In this document: in pieces, positions 32,921 to 43,464 of the stretch | Layout: each line of letters begins with the position of its first letter | Position numbering within the stretch: the first letter of the stretch is position 1 | From: Ectothiorhodospira shaposhnikovii | Lineage (GTDB): Bacteria > Pseudomonadota > Gammaproteobacteria > Ectothiorhodospirales > Ectothiorhodospiraceae | DNA length: 64,000 nucleotides | Assembly: GCF_022227765.1 (NCBI RefSeq) | Contig: NZ_JAJMLZ010000007.1 | Location: 207,960-271,959 of the forward strand | Direction: 5' to 3' | Position numbers and translations under genes: made by a program | Notes under the pieces: model-generated | The model's database searches: none | What the model was told of the DNA's origin: nothing | What the model saw: only the letters and a program-made list of their open reading frames with translations

Positions 32921-34201
32921 TTGGAACAAATACCCCTGAGTGTACTGGCGGCATTGCTGGTCACACTGTTTTTCTGCTCCGCCTTCTTCTCCGGCTCCGA
33001 AACTGCGCTGATGGCGCTCAACCGCTACCGCATGCGCCACCTGGCCCAGGCCGGGCATGGGGGCGCCGGTCGGGCCCAGCGGCTGCTGGACAAGCCGGAC
33101 CGGTTGATCGGCCTGATCCTGCTGGGCAACAACTTCGTCAACATCATCATCACCCAGCTGGCCACCTATATCGGCTTCCGGCTCTACGGGGATGCGGGCA
33201 TCGCCATCGCCACCGGCCTGCTGACCCTGGCCCTGCTGGTCTTCGCCGAGGTGGCTCCCAAGACCCTGGCGGCCCTGCACTCGGAGAAGGTGGCCTACCC
33301 GGCCGCCTACGTCTACACCCCCCTCATGGTCGTCGCGTACCCCCTGGTGTGGACGGTCAACCTCCTCTCCAACACCGTCCTGCGGCTGCTGGGCGTGCGC
33401 GCCCAGGCCCGCGCCCAGCACGCCCTCTCCAGCGAAGAACTGCGGGTGGCCGTGAACGAGGCCGGCGCCCTGATCCCGGCCCGCCATCAGCGCATGCTGG
33501 TCAACCTGCTGGATCTGGAAAAGGCCACCGTGGAAGACATCATGGTGCCCCGCAACGAGATCGTGGGTATCGACCTGGAAGATGACTGGGATGAAATCAC
33601 CCAACAGCTCATTCACAGCCAGTACACCCGACTGCCGGTGTTCGAGGGCAACGTGGACAACATCCTGGGCTTCATTCACCTTCGCCGAGTCCTGCCCATG
33701 GTCTACCGCAACGAACTGACTCCGGGACAGCTACGCGAATCCCTGCGTGACCCCTACTTCATTCCCGAAGGGACCAACCTCAATCGCCAGCTCCTCAACT
33801 TCCAGCGGGAGAAGCGGCGCATCGGCCTGGTGGTGGATGAATACGGCGACATTCAGGGGCTGGTCACCCTGGAGGACCTGCTGGAAGAGGTGGTGGGCGA
33901 GTTCACCTCGGACCCGGGCGCCATCACCCCGGAAATCCTCCCCCAGGCCGACGGCAGCTATCTGGTGGATGCCACCATCCATCTGCGCGAACTCAACCGA
34001 CTGCTGGGCTCCCACTTCCCCCTGGATGGCCCCCGCACCCTCAACGGACTGTTGCTGGAACATCTGGAAACCATTCCCGATGCCAATATCAGCGTGCTCA
34101 TGCAGGGGTATCCCATGGAAATCGTGCAGGTAAAAAACAACGCCATCCGCACCGTGCGCATCAGTCCGCGCCTGCCGCCGCGCCCGACGGCACAGGAGTG
34201 A
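32921..34201 (+). CDS. yfjD: CorC/HlyC-family membrane transporter-associated protein (YfjD/CorB type)
   Basis: 426 residues. The N-terminal DUF21 membrane domain (LLVTLFFCSAFFSGSETALMALNRYR, then three further helices) is followed by a CBS pair (about 195-330, IMVPRNEIVGIDLEDDWDEI) and a C-terminal transporter-associated domain. CNNM/CorB proteins act in Mg2+ homeostasis. The start is a TTG at 32921; no ATG gives the family N-terminus and the ribosome binding site is weak. radA follows 7 bp after the stop. Confidence 0.9.
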   Translation: MEQIPLSVLAALLVTLFFCSAFFSGSETALMALNRYRMRHLAQAGHGGAGRAQRLLDKPDRLIGLILLGNNFVNIIITQLATYIGFRLYGDAGIAIATGLLTLALLVFAEVAPKTLAALHSEKVAYPAAYVYTPLMVVAYPLVWTVNLLSNTVLRLLGVRAQARAQHALSSEELRVAVNEAGALIPARHQRMLVNLLDLEKATVEDIMVPRNEIVGIDLEDDWDEITQQLIHSQYTRLPVFEGNVDNILGFIHLRRVLPMVYRNELTPGQLRESLRDPYFIPEGTNLNRQLLNFQREKRRIGLVVDEYGDIQGLVTLEDLLEEVVGEFTSDPGAITPEILPQADGSYLVDATIHLRELNRLLGSHFPLDGPRTLNGLLLEHLETIPDANISVLMQGYPMEIVQVKNNAIRTVRISPRLPPRPTAQE

Positions 34202-34208
34202 GCGCGTC

Positions 34209-35567
34209 GTGGCCAAGCCAAAGACCCAGTACCAGTGCACCGCCTGTGGCGCATTGACCCCGAAGTGGAGCGGCCAGTGCCCGGACTGCGGCGCATGGAA
34301 CGCCATGGAGACGGTGATCTCGGCGCCCGCCGCGCCCACCACCGGCCGCTTTGCCGGATATGCCGGCGCCGCCGCTCCCCAGGTGCGCCGCCTGGGCGAT
34401 GTCGGCGGCGGCGAGCAGGCCCGCACCAGCACCGGCATTTCCGAACTGGACCGGGTTCTGGGCGGTGGGCTGGTACAGGGGTCGGTGGTACTGATCGGCG
34501 GCGACCCGGGTATCGGCAAGTCCACCCTGCTGCTGCAGACCCTGGCCACCCTGCCGGAGCTGCACAGCCTGTATGTCACCGGCGAGGAATCCCCGGAACA
34601 GGTCTCCCTGCGGGGGCGCCGCCTGGGCCTGCCCTGCGACGACCTGCGCCTGCTCACCGAAACCTGTGTCGAACGGATCACCGCCCACGCTGAACGGGAA
34701 CGGCCTCAGGTGATGGTGGTGGATTCCATCCAGACCATCTACTCCGAACAGCTGCAGTCCGCCCCCGGCTCGGTGGCCCAGGTACGGGAAAGTGCCGCCG
34801 TCCTGGTGCGCTACGCCAAACAGACGGGGACTGCCCTGTTCATCGTCGGCCATGTCACCAAGGAAGGTCAGATCGCCGGTCCTCGAGTGCTGGAGCACAT
34901 GGTGGATACCGTTCTCTATTTCGAGGGGGACCCCGGGGGACGCTACCGGGTCCTGCGAGCGGTCAAGAACCGCTTCGGCGCGGTCAACGAACTGGGCGTG
35001 TTCGCCATGTTGGAAACCGGCCTCAAGCCGGTCACCAATCCCTCGGCCATCTTCTTGTCCCGCCACGAAGCCCCCGTTTCCGGCAGCGTCATCATGGTCA
35101 CCCGCGAGGGAACCCGGCCGCTGATGGTGGAGGTGCAGGCCCTGGTGGCCGAAAGCCATGCCCCGCAGCCGCGCCGCATCACCGTGGGACTGGAACAGAA
35201 CCGGCTCACCATGCTGCTGGCGGTACTCCACCGCCATGGCGGCCTGGCCCTGTATGACCAGGATGTCTTCGTCAACGTGGTGGGCGGGGTCCGGGTCACC
35301 GAGACGGCAGCGGACCTGCCCATGCTGCTGGCGGCCCTGTCCAGCTTCCGCGACCGCCCCCTGCCCCATGAACTGGTGAGCTTCGGCGAGGTGGGTCTGG
35401 CTGGAGAGATCCGTCCCGTGCCCAACGGCGAGGAACGCCTGCGGGAAGCCGTCAAGCATGGCTTCACCCGTGCCATCGTGCCCGCCGGTAACGCCCCCAG
35501 AAAGCCCATCGACGGCATGGAGGTGATGGCGGCCAAGCGCCTGAGCGACATTCTGGAGTGGATCTGA
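34209..35567 (+). CDS. radA: DNA repair protein RadA (Sms)
   Basis: A 452-residue RecA-related branch-migration ATPase. Zinc finger Cys10-x2-Cys13 ... Cys24-x2-Cys27; Walker A GGDPGIGKSTLL; the RadA-specific KNRFG motif; and the C-terminal Lon-like domain (FVNVVGGVRVTETAADL). It starts at GTG 34209, 7 bp after the corB-like stop, so probably the same transcript. Full length. Confidence 0.96.
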   Translation: MAKPKTQYQCTACGALTPKWSGQCPDCGAWNAMETVISAPAAPTTGRFAGYAGAAAPQVRRLGDVGGGEQARTSTGISELDRVLGGGLVQGSVVLIGGDPGIGKSTLLLQTLATLPELHSLYVTGEESPEQVSLRGRRLGLPCDDLRLLTETCVERITAHAERERPQVMVVDSIQTIYSEQLQSAPGSVAQVRESAAVLVRYAKQTGTALFIVGHVTKEGQIAGPRVLEHMVDTVLYFEGDPGGRYRVLRAVKNRFGAVNELGVFAMLETGLKPVTNPSAIFLSRHEAPVSGSVIMVTREGTRPLMVEVQALVAESHAPQPRRITVGLEQNRLTMLLAVLHRHGGLALYDQDVFVNVVGGVRVTETAADLPMLLAALSSFRDRPLPHELVSFGEVGLAGEIRPVPNGEERLREAVKHGFTRAIVPAGNAPRKPIDGMEVMAAKRLSDILEWI

Positions 35568-35681
35568 CCCGATCCAGGACAGGCAAACTCGCCGTTGGGC
35601 TTTCCCGTCCCGCCGGATTCCTATAAGTTAGCAGCCTTTCAGGTACATCTCAGGTACATCCCCGATCAAGGACCAGGAGTG

Positions 35682-35948
35682 ATGGTGAAGAAAACGCCCC
35701 CGGCCGCCGAGCCCGCCACCTTCGAGCAGGACCTGGAGGCACTGGAGGCGCTGGTCACCCGCATGGAGCAGGGAGAACTGAGCCTGGAGGCCTCGCTCAA
35801 GGAATTCGAGCGCGGCATCGCCCTCACCCGCCGATGCCAGCAGGCCCTGACCCAGGCTGAACAGAAGGTCCGCCAACTCACCGAAAGCGGCACCGACATC
35901 GACTTTGACACGTCGGACCACGGCACCGACGAGGAAGGAGAACGCTGA
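35682..35948 (+). CDS. xseB: Exodeoxyribonuclease VII small subunit
   Basis: 88 residues. Partner of XseA in degrading single-stranded DNA. Family pattern [41 protein letters not shown]. Start codons cluster as GTG-ATG-GTG after AGGAG (35675-35679); I use the ATG at 35682, but the following GTG has better spacing. The stop is immediately followed by the ispA start, matching the common xseB-ispA-dxs operon. Confidence 0.93.
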   Translation: MVKKTPPAAEPATFEQDLEALEALVTRMEQGELSLEASLKEFERGIALTRRCQQALTQAEQKVRQLTESGTDIDFDTSDHGTDEEGER

Positions 35949-36833
35949 GTGGAGTCCCGCATTTCCGAACTGCAGCAACGGTTTGAGAACGCCCTGGCCG
36001 GCTGGCTGCCGGGGGAAAACATCCTGCCGGCGCGCCTGCACGAAGCCATGCGCTACTCGGCCCTCAACGGCGGCAAGCGGATTCGTCCCGTCCTGACCTA
36101 TGCCACCGGCATGGCCCTGGGCGTCCCGCTGGAACGCCTGGATGGTCCCGCCTGCGCGGTCGAGTTGATCCATGTCTACTCCCTCATCCACGACGATCTA
36201 CCGGCCATGGATGATGACGACCTGCGCCGCGGCAAGCCCACCTGCCACAAGGCCTATGACGAGGCCACCGCCATCCTGGCCGGTGACGCCATGCAGGCCC
36301 TGGCCTTCCAGATCCTGGCCTGCGACCCGGCCATGGTGGACGACTCCCGGGCCCGACTGCGCATGATCGAACACCTGGCCCGGGCATCCGGCTCCCGGGG
36401 CATGGTGGGCGGACAGGCCATCGACCTGAGCTTCGAGGGCCAGACACCGGACATCGCCCAGCTGGAAAACATGCATATCCACAAGACCGGCGCCCTGATC
36501 CGGGCCGCCGTGATGCTGGGCTTCAACAGCTGCCCGGATGTGGACGAACCGCTGGCGGCCAGACTGGACTGCTTCGCCAAGTCCATCGGACTGGCCTTCC
36601 AGATCCGTGACGACATCCTTGATGTCGAGGGCGATACCCAAACCCTGGGCAAGACCCAGGGCGCGGACCAGGCCCTGGGCAAGGCCACCTACCCGGCCAT
36701 TATCGGCCTGGAGGCCTCCAAGCAGCAAGCCCGGGAACTGGTGGATCGCGCCCTGGACAGTCTCAAGGAGCTGGACGAAGGCGCCGACCTGCTGCGCTGG
36801 ATCGCCCGCTACATCATCGAACGCATCCATTGA
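35949..36833 (+). CDS. ispA: Farnesyl diphosphate synthase
   Basis: 294 residues. Condenses IPP with DMAPP/GPP to FPP, the precursor of quinone side chains and carotenoids. First Asp-rich motif [10 protein letters not shown] (82-91), second FQIRDDILD. It starts at GTG directly after the xseB stop. The carbon source is dxs downstream, and the product feeds polyprenyl synthesis for the menaquinone made by the men operon. Confidence 0.95.
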   Translation: MESRISELQQRFENALAGWLPGENILPARLHEAMRYSALNGGKRIRPVLTYATGMALGVPLERLDGPACAVELIHVYSLIHDDLPAMDDDDLRRGKPTCHKAYDEATAILAGDAMQALAFQILACDPAMVDDSRARLRMIEHLARASGSRGMVGGQAIDLSFEGQTPDIAQLENMHIHKTGALIRAAVMLGFNSCPDVDEPLAARLDCFAKSIGLAFQIRDDILDVEGDTQTLGKTQGADQALGKATYPAIIGLEASKQQARELVDRALDSLKELDEGADLLRWIARYIIERIH

Positions 36834-36924
36834 GCCGCCGCCGCGGCACCCGGCCCATGCAGGTTTCGGCTTGCGCGGCCGGGCGCCCCTCCGGATAATG
36901 CACTTTTCGCCGAACGACAGTGAA

Positions 36925-38781
36925 ATGACACACACCGTTTCGTACCCCCTGCTGTCTCGCATCCAGTCACCGGAAGACGTGCGCAAGTGCTCTCTCAATG
37001 AGCTCCCCGTACTGGCGGACGAGTTGCGCGGCTTCCTACTGGAATCGGTTTCCCGCACCGGCGGTCATCTGGCGGCCAACCTGGGCACCGTGGAACTGAC
37101 CATCGCCCTGCACTACACCTTCGCCACCCCGGAAGATCGCCTGGTCTGGGACGTGGGCCATCAGAGCTACACCCACAAGATCCTCAGCGGTCGCCGGGAT
37201 ACCATGCATACCCTGCGCAAGAAGGGCGGCCTGGCCGGTTTCCCCAAGCGGGACGAGAGCCCCTATGACGCCTTTGGCGTCGGTCACTCCAGCACCTCTA
37301 TCGGCGCGGCCCTGGGCATGGCCCTGGCGGCCCGGCAGAAAGGGGAAAAACGCAAGTCCATCGCCATCATCGGCGACGGCGCCATGACCGCCGGCATGGC
37401 CTTCGAGGCCCTCAATCACGCCGGCGACGAGAAGGCCGACCTGCTGGTCATCCTCAACGACAACAACATGTCCATTTCGCCCAACGTGGGCGCGATGAAC
37501 CGCTACCTGGCCCGCCTGCTGTCCGGCCCCATCTACTCCACCATGCGGGAAGGCAGCAAGAAGGTCCTGGAGCACATGCCCCCCATGCGCGAGTTCATGC
37601 GGCGCGCCGAGGAGCACGTCAAGGGCATGATCATTCCGGGCACCCTGTTCGAGGAACTGGGCCTGAACTACTACGGCCCCGTCGACGGCCATGACGTGGT
37701 CGGACTGGTCAAGATGCTGCGCAACCTGCAGGCCATGGACGGACCGCTGCTGCTCCATGTAGTCACCCACAAGGGCCGCGGCTACGCCCCGGCGGAGGAA
37801 GACCCCTGCACCTACCATGGCGTGGGCAGCTTCGATCCGGAACAGGGTATCCAGAACGGCAAGAGCGGCGGCACCCCCACCTATACCCAGGTGTTCGGCG
37901 ACTGGCTGTGCGACCAGGCCGCCGCCGACGAGCGCATGGTGGCCATCACGCCGGCCATGTGCGAGGGCTCCGGCATGCGGGCCTTTGCCTGCAAGTATCC
38001 GGAGCGTTACCACGATGTGGGCATTGCCGAACAGCACGCCCTCACCCTGGCGGCCGGCATGGCCTGCGAAGGCTTGAAGCCGGTGGTGGCCATTTACTCC
38101 ACCTTCCTGCAGCGCGCCTATGACCAGCTGATCCACGACGTGGTGCTGCAGGATCTGCCGGTGCTGCTGGCCATTGATCGTGCCGGCGTGGTGGGTCCCG
38201 ACGGCCCCACCCATGCGGGCAGCTTCGACCTGTCCTTCCTGCGCTGCATCCCCGGCATGGTCATCATGACCCCCGCCGACGAAAACGAATGCCGCCGCAT
38301 GCTGTCCACCGGCTATCTGCTGGATCAGCCGGCAGCGGTGCGTTACCCCCGCAGCAAGGGCACCGGCGTGACCATCGACGAAGGCCTGCTGCCCCTGCCC
38401 GTGGGCGAGGCCGACATCCGCCGCAAGGGCAAGGGCGTGGCCATCCTGGCCTTCGGCACCCTGCTCACCCAGGCCCTGGAAGTGGCCGACACCCTGGATG
38501 CGACCGTGATCAACATGCGTTTTGTCCGCCCCCTGGACGAAACCCGGGTGCTGGAAGTCGCTCGTACCCATGACCTCATCGTCACCATCGAGGACAATGT
38601 GGTCGCCGGCGGGGCCGGTAGCGCCGTGGCCGAGTGCCTGGCACGCCATGACGTGACCGCCCGCCTGCTCCACCTGGGCCTCCCCGACCGTTTCCAGAGC
38701 CACGGCACCCGCGAGGAACTCCTCGCCGATGCGGGACTGGACACGGCCGGCATCGAGGCCGCCATCAAGGCTCGCCTGTGA
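36925..38781 (+). CDS. dxs: 1-deoxy-D-xylulose-5-phosphate synthase
   Basis: First enzyme of the MEP isoprenoid pathway (pyruvate + G3P, TPP-dependent). 618 residues. TPP motif [18 protein letters not shown] ... NDNNMSIS; transketolase C-terminal domains follow. The open frame starts far upstream inside isp[11 protein letters not shown] at 36925 gives the normal length, with an alternative ATG at 36898. It is 91 bp after ispA. Confidence 0.95.
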   Translation: MTHTVSYPLLSRIQSPEDVRKCSLNELPVLADELRGFLLESVSRTGGHLAANLGTVELTIALHYTFATPEDRLVWDVGHQSYTHKILSGRRDTMHTLRKKGGLAGFPKRDESPYDAFGVGHSSTSIGAALGMALAARQKGEKRKSIAIIGDGAMTAGMAFEALNHAGDEKADLLVILNDNNMSISPNVGAMNRYLARLLSGPIYSTMREGSKKVLEHMPPMREFMRRAEEHVKGMIIPGTLFEELGLNYYGPVDGHDVVGLVKMLRNLQAMDGPLLLHVVTHKGRGYAPAEEDPCTYHGVGSFDPEQGIQNGKSGGTPTYTQVFGDWLCDQAAADERMVAITPAMCEGSGMRAFACKYPERYHDVGIAEQHALTLAAGMACEGLKPVVAIYSTFLQRAYDQLIHDVVLQDLPVLLAIDRAGVVGPDGPTHAGSFDLSFLRCIPGMVIMTPADENECRRMLSTGYLLDQPAAVRYPRSKGTGVTIDEGLLPLPVGEADIRRKGKGVAILAFGTLLTQALEVADTLDATVINMRFVRPLDETRVLEVARTHDLIVTIEDNVVAGGAGSAVAECLARHDVTARLLHLGLPDRFQSHGTREELLADAGLDTAGIEAAIKARL

Positions 38782-38848
38782 TCAGCAGGCTTGTGCCGCT
38801 CATGACAGTCGCGTAATATCCGACAAAACTGGTAAACAATAGCCCGCC

Positions 38849-39226
38849 GTGCCCAAATACACCCTCAAGGTGCTGACCGATTTCGCGTCGGCACATACGC
38901 TCCGTGATTACCCGGGGAACTGTTCCCGCCTGCATGGTCATAACTGGAAGGTCGAAGCCGAAGTGGAGGCCACGGTGCTGGATTCCCTGGGCATGGCCGT
39001 GGACTTCAAGACCATCAAGTCGCTGGCGAGAGAAATCGCCGGCGAGCTGGATCACACCTATCTCAACGATCTGGCACCCTTCCGGGACGTGAACCCCACG
39101 GCCGAGAACATCGCGGCCTGGTTCTTCCGGGAGATGGCTGCCCGCCTGAACGCACCGGGCGTCCGGGTCAGCGCCATCACCCTGTGGGAGACCGAGCGGG
39201 CCTGTGTCCGCTATACGGAAGAGTAG
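38849..39226 (+). CDS. queD: 6-carboxy-5,6,7,8-tetrahydropterin synthase (QueD/PTPS family)
   Basis: 125 residues. Converts dihydroneopterin triphosphate to 6-carboxytetrahydropterin on the way to preQ0/queuosine. Zinc ligands His16, His29, His31; catalytic Cys25 in CSRLHGHNW; ELDHTYLND and an acidic C-terminal motif follow. It starts at GTG 38849. It sits 15 bp before folE2, which makes its substrate. Confidence 0.9.
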   Translation: MPKYTLKVLTDFASAHTLRDYPGNCSRLHGHNWKVEAEVEATVLDSLGMAVDFKTIKSLAREIAGELDHTYLNDLAPFRDVNPTAENIAAWFFREMAARLNAPGVRVSAITLWETERACVRYTEE

Positions 39227-39241
39227 CCAAAGGACACCGTC

Positions 39242-40057
39242 ATGAGCACAACCGTCTCCCCGGCCCGCGCCTCGGCCATTCCCGATGTGCAGTCCAGCGC
39301 CGATACCCGGCGCATCCCCATCAACAAGGTGGGCATCAAGGACATCCGCCATCCGGTACGGGTGCGGGATCGCACCGGCAAGGACCAGCACACGGTGGCC
39401 TCCTTCAACATGTACGTGAACCTGCCCCAGGACTTCAAGGGCACCCACATGTCCCGCTTCGTGGAGATCCTCAACACCCACGAATACGAGATCACCGTGG
39501 ACTCGTTCAAGACCATGCTGCACGAGATGGCGGAGCGCCTGGAAGCCGCCACCGGGCACATTGAGATGCGCTTCCCCTTCTTCGTCAACAAGGCGGCGCC
39601 GGTATCCGGCGTGCAGAGCCTGATGGACTACGAAGTCACCTTCATCGGCGAGATCAGTGACGGCAGACCGAGCATGAACATTCAGGTGGTGGTGCCGGTC
39701 ACCAGCCTCTGCCCCTGCTCCAAGGGCATCTCCGAGTACGGCGCCCACAATCAGCGTTCCCACGTCACCGTCAATGCCCGGGTGGAACAGTTCGTCTGGG
39801 TGGAGGAACTCATTGATCTGGTGGAATCCCAGGCCTCCTGCGAGCTCTACGGCCTGCTCAAGCGGCCGGACGAGAAATACGTGACGGAGCGGGCCTACGA
39901 CAATCCCAAGTTCGTGGAAGACCTGGTTCGCGACATCGCCATCCGCCTGAACGGGGATGCACGGATCAGTGCCTATTCCGTGTCCTCGGAGAACTTCGAG
40001 TCCATTCACAACCATTCCGCCTATGCCCTGATCGAGAAGGACAAGACGGCAGGTTGA
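39242..40057 (+). CDS. folE2: GTP cyclohydrolase FolE2 (type IB)
   Basis: 271 residues. Converts GTP to dihydroneopterin triphosphate for folate and queuosine. The sequence is the FolE2 type ([35 protein letters not shown] with the metal cysteine), not FolE. FolE2 is the version that works when zinc is scarce. AAGGA 8 bp upstream of the ATG. It ends at a hairpin shared with bamC. Confidence 0.93.
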   Translation: MSTTVSPARASAIPDVQSSADTRRIPINKVGIKDIRHPVRVRDRTGKDQHTVASFNMYVNLPQDFKGTHMSRFVEILNTHEYEITVDSFKTMLHEMAERLEAATGHIEMRFPFFVNKAAPVSGVQSLMDYEVTFIGEISDGRPSMNIQVVVPVTSLCPCSKGISEYGAHNQRSHVTVNARVEQFVWVEELIDLVESQASCELYGLLKRPDEKYVTERAYDNPKFVEDLVRDIAIRLNGDARISAYSVSSENFESIHNHSAYALIEKDKTAG

Positions 40058-40068
40058 CGCCAGGGAAC

Positions 40069-40093
40069 CGGGCAGGGCGCCATGCCCTGCCCG
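40069..40093. terminator. Hairpin between folE2 and bamC
   Basis: CGGGCAGGGC / GCCCTGCCCG perfect 10-bp stem with a 5-nt loop between convergent genes. No T run on either side, so a stem-only terminator or mRNA end structure. Confidence 0.55.
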
Positions 40094-40109
40094 CGTGAAG
40101 GGAATGACC

Positions 40110-41258
40110 CTATCCCTGATTGCCGCCGGGATTGAGTTCCTGCTCGATCCGCTCCAGTACCGCGGCGGCCTCGCCGCCTGACAGCGCTTCCCCGGCCTGG
40201 GAGCGGGGAATCACCTGCACCCAATCCCCTGCCTGCCGCAGATGAATCTGGTACTGGGTATCGGGTCGCAGCCTGGCACCCTCACCGGTACTGAACAGGC
40301 GACTGAAGAAGCCGCCCCGGCGCTCGTGGGCCTCGGGCCGGAAGGTCACGTAATACACCCCTTCACTGCGGTCCTGGTCGTCCACCAGCAGAGCGGCCCG
40401 ATCCAGCAACACCCCCATGCGGCGCCAAAGTCCGGTGAACTCACCCCGAACCTCCAGGGCGGTTTCACCATTCGCCTCGCTCAGGCGCAGCCCCGGGGTG
40501 AGATCGGGGGCCTGCCCCAGGGCTTGGGCGGCCTGCTCGGGCTCCAGACCCAGATGCACCATCAGGCGCACCAGCATCTCGGCCTCGGCTTCCGGATCGG
40601 AGGGACGCATGCGCCAGCGGACAATATCCTCCCGCTCGGCCACTTCCTCGACACTGCGATGGCTGACAAAGACGGCCGTGCCGGAGTCCCCCTGGGGCTC
40701 CAGCCGCACACGATACTGGTCCCGGGTACTGGCATCGTAGAAATCGCCGAACAGCCTGCCCAGCAAACCTCGGATACCGCCCTCCATGGGCACCTGGGCA
40801 CGGGCCTGGAACCACTCGGTTTCCAGAATGCCCAACGCCGGCTCTTCCCGGTTCAGGGGCAGCGACTGGGCCTGGAAGAAGGCCCTCAGCTGGGGCCAGA
40901 GATCCGCCGGCGGCGTATCCTCCACCTCCAGCCAGCGCACATTGCCTTCGCGACGAAGCTGCAGCGTGCTCGCATCCACCAGGACCGGCACCCGGGCCTG
41001 GGTGCCGGAAGAGATCTCTCCCGGCACTGCCCGGCGATCCTCCAGGGCGCTGGCCCTGGCCGTGGTCTGCTCGGGGATGCGGAAACTCGGGTCCACGTTC
41101 GGGGCCACCAGGTCGGGGGGGACTTCCAGGGCCCGGGTTTCGCGACTGTCGGCGTGACCATCACGGGAGCCGAGGCTCCCGCAGGCGGTCAGCACCATGA
41201 CGGCAGTCAGGCCCGGCAGCAGTATCCAGGCCCTGGCCATATTGAGAGATGTCTTCAT
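40110..41258 (-). CDS. bamC: Outer membrane protein assembly factor BamC
   Basis: A 382-residue lipoprotein of the BAM complex. Signal peptide with lipobox LTAC (Cys at about 26), a long unstructured N-terminal stretch containing [10 protein letters not shown] (the conserved BamD-binding segment), then two helix-grip domains. Its ATG overlaps the dapA stop (ATGA), the usual dapA-bamC coupling. Confidence 0.92.
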   Translation of the reverse strand: MKTSLNMARAWILLPGLTAVMVLTACGSLGSRDGHADSRETRALEVPPDLVAPNVDPSFRIPEQTTARASALEDRRAVPGEISSGTQARVPVLVDASTLQLRREGNVRWLEVEDTPPADLWPQLRAFFQAQSLPLNREEPALGILETEWFQARAQVPMEGGIRGLLGRLFGDFYDASTRDQYRVRLEPQGDSGTAVFVSHRSVEEVAEREDIVRWRMRPSDPEAEAEMLVRLMVHLGLEPEQAAQALGQAPDLTPGLRLSEANGETALEVRGEFTGLWRRMGVLLDRAALLVDDQDRSEGVYYVTFRPEAHERRGGFFSRLFSTGEGARLRPDTQYQIHLRQAGDWVQVIPRSQAGEALSGGEAAAVLERIEQELNPGGNQG

Positions 41259-42148
41259 GCAGGATAGGTACTCAAGGGTATGCCGGCGGCCCGCAGGGCT
41301 TCACGCAGGGGCTCGCGCAGGGGTTCGGACAGGGGCGTCAGCGGCAGGCGGATCCCGGGCGGGATCAGGCCCATCTCATGCAGGGCCCACTTGACCGGAA
41401 TGGGGTTCGACTCCAGGAACAGGGCCTTGTGCAGCCCCTTGACGGGGGTATCGGCGGCCACGGCGGCCTCCCTGTCGCCGGCCAGTGCCGCGGCGCACAT
41501 GTCATGCATGGCGCGCGGTGCCACGTTGGCCGTGACCGAGATGATGCCCTTGCCGCCGGCCAGCATGAATTCCAGGCTGGTGGCATCGTCGCCGCTGTAG
41601 AGATCCAGACGGTCGCCGCATCGCTCCATCAGGAGGCGGGCCCGGTCCAGGTCACCCGTGGCTTCCTTGAGACCGACGATGTTGGAAATATCCGCCAGGC
41701 GTTCCACGGTCTCGGGCAGCAGGTCCACGGCGGTCCGCCCCGGGACATTGTAGAGGATCTGGGGAATGGGCACGGCATCGGCGATGGCCCGATAATGACG
41801 GTACAGCCCCTCCTGGGTGGGCTTGTTGTAATAGGGCGTCACCAGCAGGCAGGCATCGACGCCCATCTGCATGGCCACCCGGGTCAGGTCGATGGCCTCC
41901 GCCGTGGAATTGGCCCCGGTCCCGGCAATCACGGGAACGCGTCCGGCGGCGAACTCCATCACAAGGCGGAGCACCCGGCAATGCTCGTCCACATCCAGGG
42001 TGGCGGACTCCCCGGTGGTGCCCACCGCAACGATGGCGTCGGTCCCCTGGTCGATATGAAACTCCACCAGCCGCTCCAGCGCCGATTCGGAGATGAAGCC
42101 ATCCTCCTCCATGGGTGTGACCAGTGCCACCATGCTGCCGTGAAACAT
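41255..42148 (-). CDS. dapA: 4-hydroxy-tetrahydrodipicolinate synthase
   Basis: 297 residues. Condenses pyruvate and aspartate semialdehyde for lysine and meso-DAP. Schiff-base Lys in [11 protein letters not shown], catalytic Tyr in YNVPGRT, and GTTGESATL for substrate binding. TIM barrel of normal length. Divergent from gcvR across 180 bp; co-transcribed with bamC. Confidence 0.97.
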   Translation of the reverse strand: MFHGSMVALVTPMEEDGFISESALERLVEFHIDQGTDAIVAVGTTGESATLDVDEHCRVLRLVMEFAAGRVPVIAGTGANSTAEAIDLTRVAMQMGVDACLLVTPYYNKPTQEGLYRHYRAIADAVPIPQILYNVPGRTAVDLLPETVERLADISNIVGLKEATGDLDRARLLMERCGDRLDLYSGDDATSLEFMLAGGKGIISVTANVAPRAMHDMCAAALAGDREAAVAADTPVKGLHKALFLESNPIPVKWALHEMGLIPPGIRLPLTPLSEPLREPLREALRAAGIPLSTYPA

Positions 42149-42328
42149 CGAAACCTCCGCGCTGAATGCAAGCGGACATAGTAATGTCCGCCCTCCTCAC
42201 CATCAAGCCATGACGCGGGTGCGTGCGGGATTGTTTCCACGCCGCCGCGGACGCCTCGCCACCGCCGCGGCCTTGATAGGCGAGGCAGGCGGAAACTGAT
42301 ACCCTTTGCCCATCATCATTGCCTGTCC

Positions 42329-42892
42329 GTGACCATGCCCCAGCCCACCAAGCATCCCCGTACAACTCATCTGGTCATTTCCGCCATGGGGGAGGACCGC
42401 CCGGGACTGGCGGAGCAATTGTCACGGGTGATCCTGGAAAGCGGCTGCAGCATCCAGGACAGTCACATGTCGGCCCTGGGGGGCACCTTTGCCGCCCTCA
42501 TGCTGGTATCGGGCAACTGGAACACCCTGAGCAAGCTGGACGGTGCGCTGGCGGCCCTGGGACGACAGGCGGACCTGGAAATCCTGTCCCGGCGCACGGG
42601 TCCGCGCCAGGATACGGTGGTGCCGAGCCTGCCCTACTCCGTGGATGTGATTTCCCTGGACCAGCCGGGGATCGTGCATCAGCTGGTGGGCTTCTTCACT
42701 GCCCGCGGGGTGGGCATCCGTGAACTCAACAGCCATGCCTATGTGGCCGTTCACTCCGGCACCCCCATGTTCAATGCCCACCTGTCGGTGGAGATCCCCA
42801 CCACGGAACATATCGCCTCCCTGCGGGAGGACTTTCTGGATTTTTGTGATGAACTGAATCTGGATGGTGTCATCGAACCCATCAAGGGGTAG
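42329..42892 (+). CDS. gcvR: Glycine cleavage system transcriptional repressor-like ACT protein
   Basis: 187 residues with two ACT domains (HLVISAMGEDRPGLAEQLSRVI and YSVDVISLDQPGIVHQLVGFF). GcvR-type proteins act with GcvA to repress gcv genes. The dapA/gcvR/bcp order is a common gammaproteobacterial arrangement. ATG at 42329 or 42335. No DNA-binding domain is present, as expected. Confidence 0.9.
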   Translation: MTMPQPTKHPRTTHLVISAMGEDRPGLAEQLSRVILESGCSIQDSHMSALGGTFAALMLVSGNWNTLSKLDGALAALGRQADLEILSRRTGPRQDTVVPSLPYSVDVISLDQPGIVHQLVGFFTARGVGIRELNSHAYVAVHSGTPMFNAHLSVEIPTTEHIASLREDFLDFCDELNLDGVIEPIKG

Positions 42893-42958
42893 GTCAGTGA
42901 CACATGAGGCCACCCCCAGGCTGATTTGCAGTGATTTCAGGCTCAGGAGACCAGGCCC

Positions 42959-43435
42959 ATGACGGACAACACGATCGAAATCGGCGGGAGCGTGCCCGAT
43001 TTTGAACTCCCCGCCACCGGCGGCGACCCCATCCGACTCTCGACACTGCTGGCGCAAGGCCCGGTGGTGATCTACTTCTACCCCAAGGACGATACCGCCG
43101 GCTGCACCACGGAAGGCAAGGACTTCACCGCCCGCCACGATGCGTTTCGCGCCGCCGGCGTCACGGTGATCGGCATTTCCCGCGACAGCCTCAAGTCCCA
43201 CGAGAAGTTCAAGGCCAAGCACGGCTTTCCCTTCGAACTGCTGGCCGATGAATCCGAAACGGTCTGCGAGCAGTTCGGGGTCATGAAGCTGAAAAACATG
43301 TACGGTAAACAGGTGCGAGGCATCGAGCGCAGCACCTTCCTCATCGACCGGGACGGCATCCTCCGCCGGGAATGGCGCAAGGTGAAGGTGGCCGGCCATG
43401 TGGACGAGGTGCTCAAGGCCATCGACGTGCTCTGA
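42959..43435 (+). CDS. bcp: Thioredoxin-dependent thiol peroxidase (Bcp/PrxQ)
   Basis: 158 residues. Reduces hydroperoxides. Peroxidatic Cys49 in YPKDDTAGCTTEG. The common resolving Cys five residues later is missing (GKDF instead), but Cys103 in ETVCEQF may replace it. FLIDRDGILRREWRKVK is typical. 66 bp after gcvR. Confidence 0.93.
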   Translation: MTDNTIEIGGSVPDFELPATGGDPIRLSTLLAQGPVVIYFYPKDDTAGCTTEGKDFTARHDAFRAAGVTVIGISRDSLKSHEKFKAKHGFPFELLADESETVCEQFGVMKLKNMYGKQVRGIERSTFLIDRDGILRREWRKVKVAGHVDEVLKAIDVL

Positions 43436-43464
43436 CCCACCCGCCCCCGTTCCGGAGCCCGTTC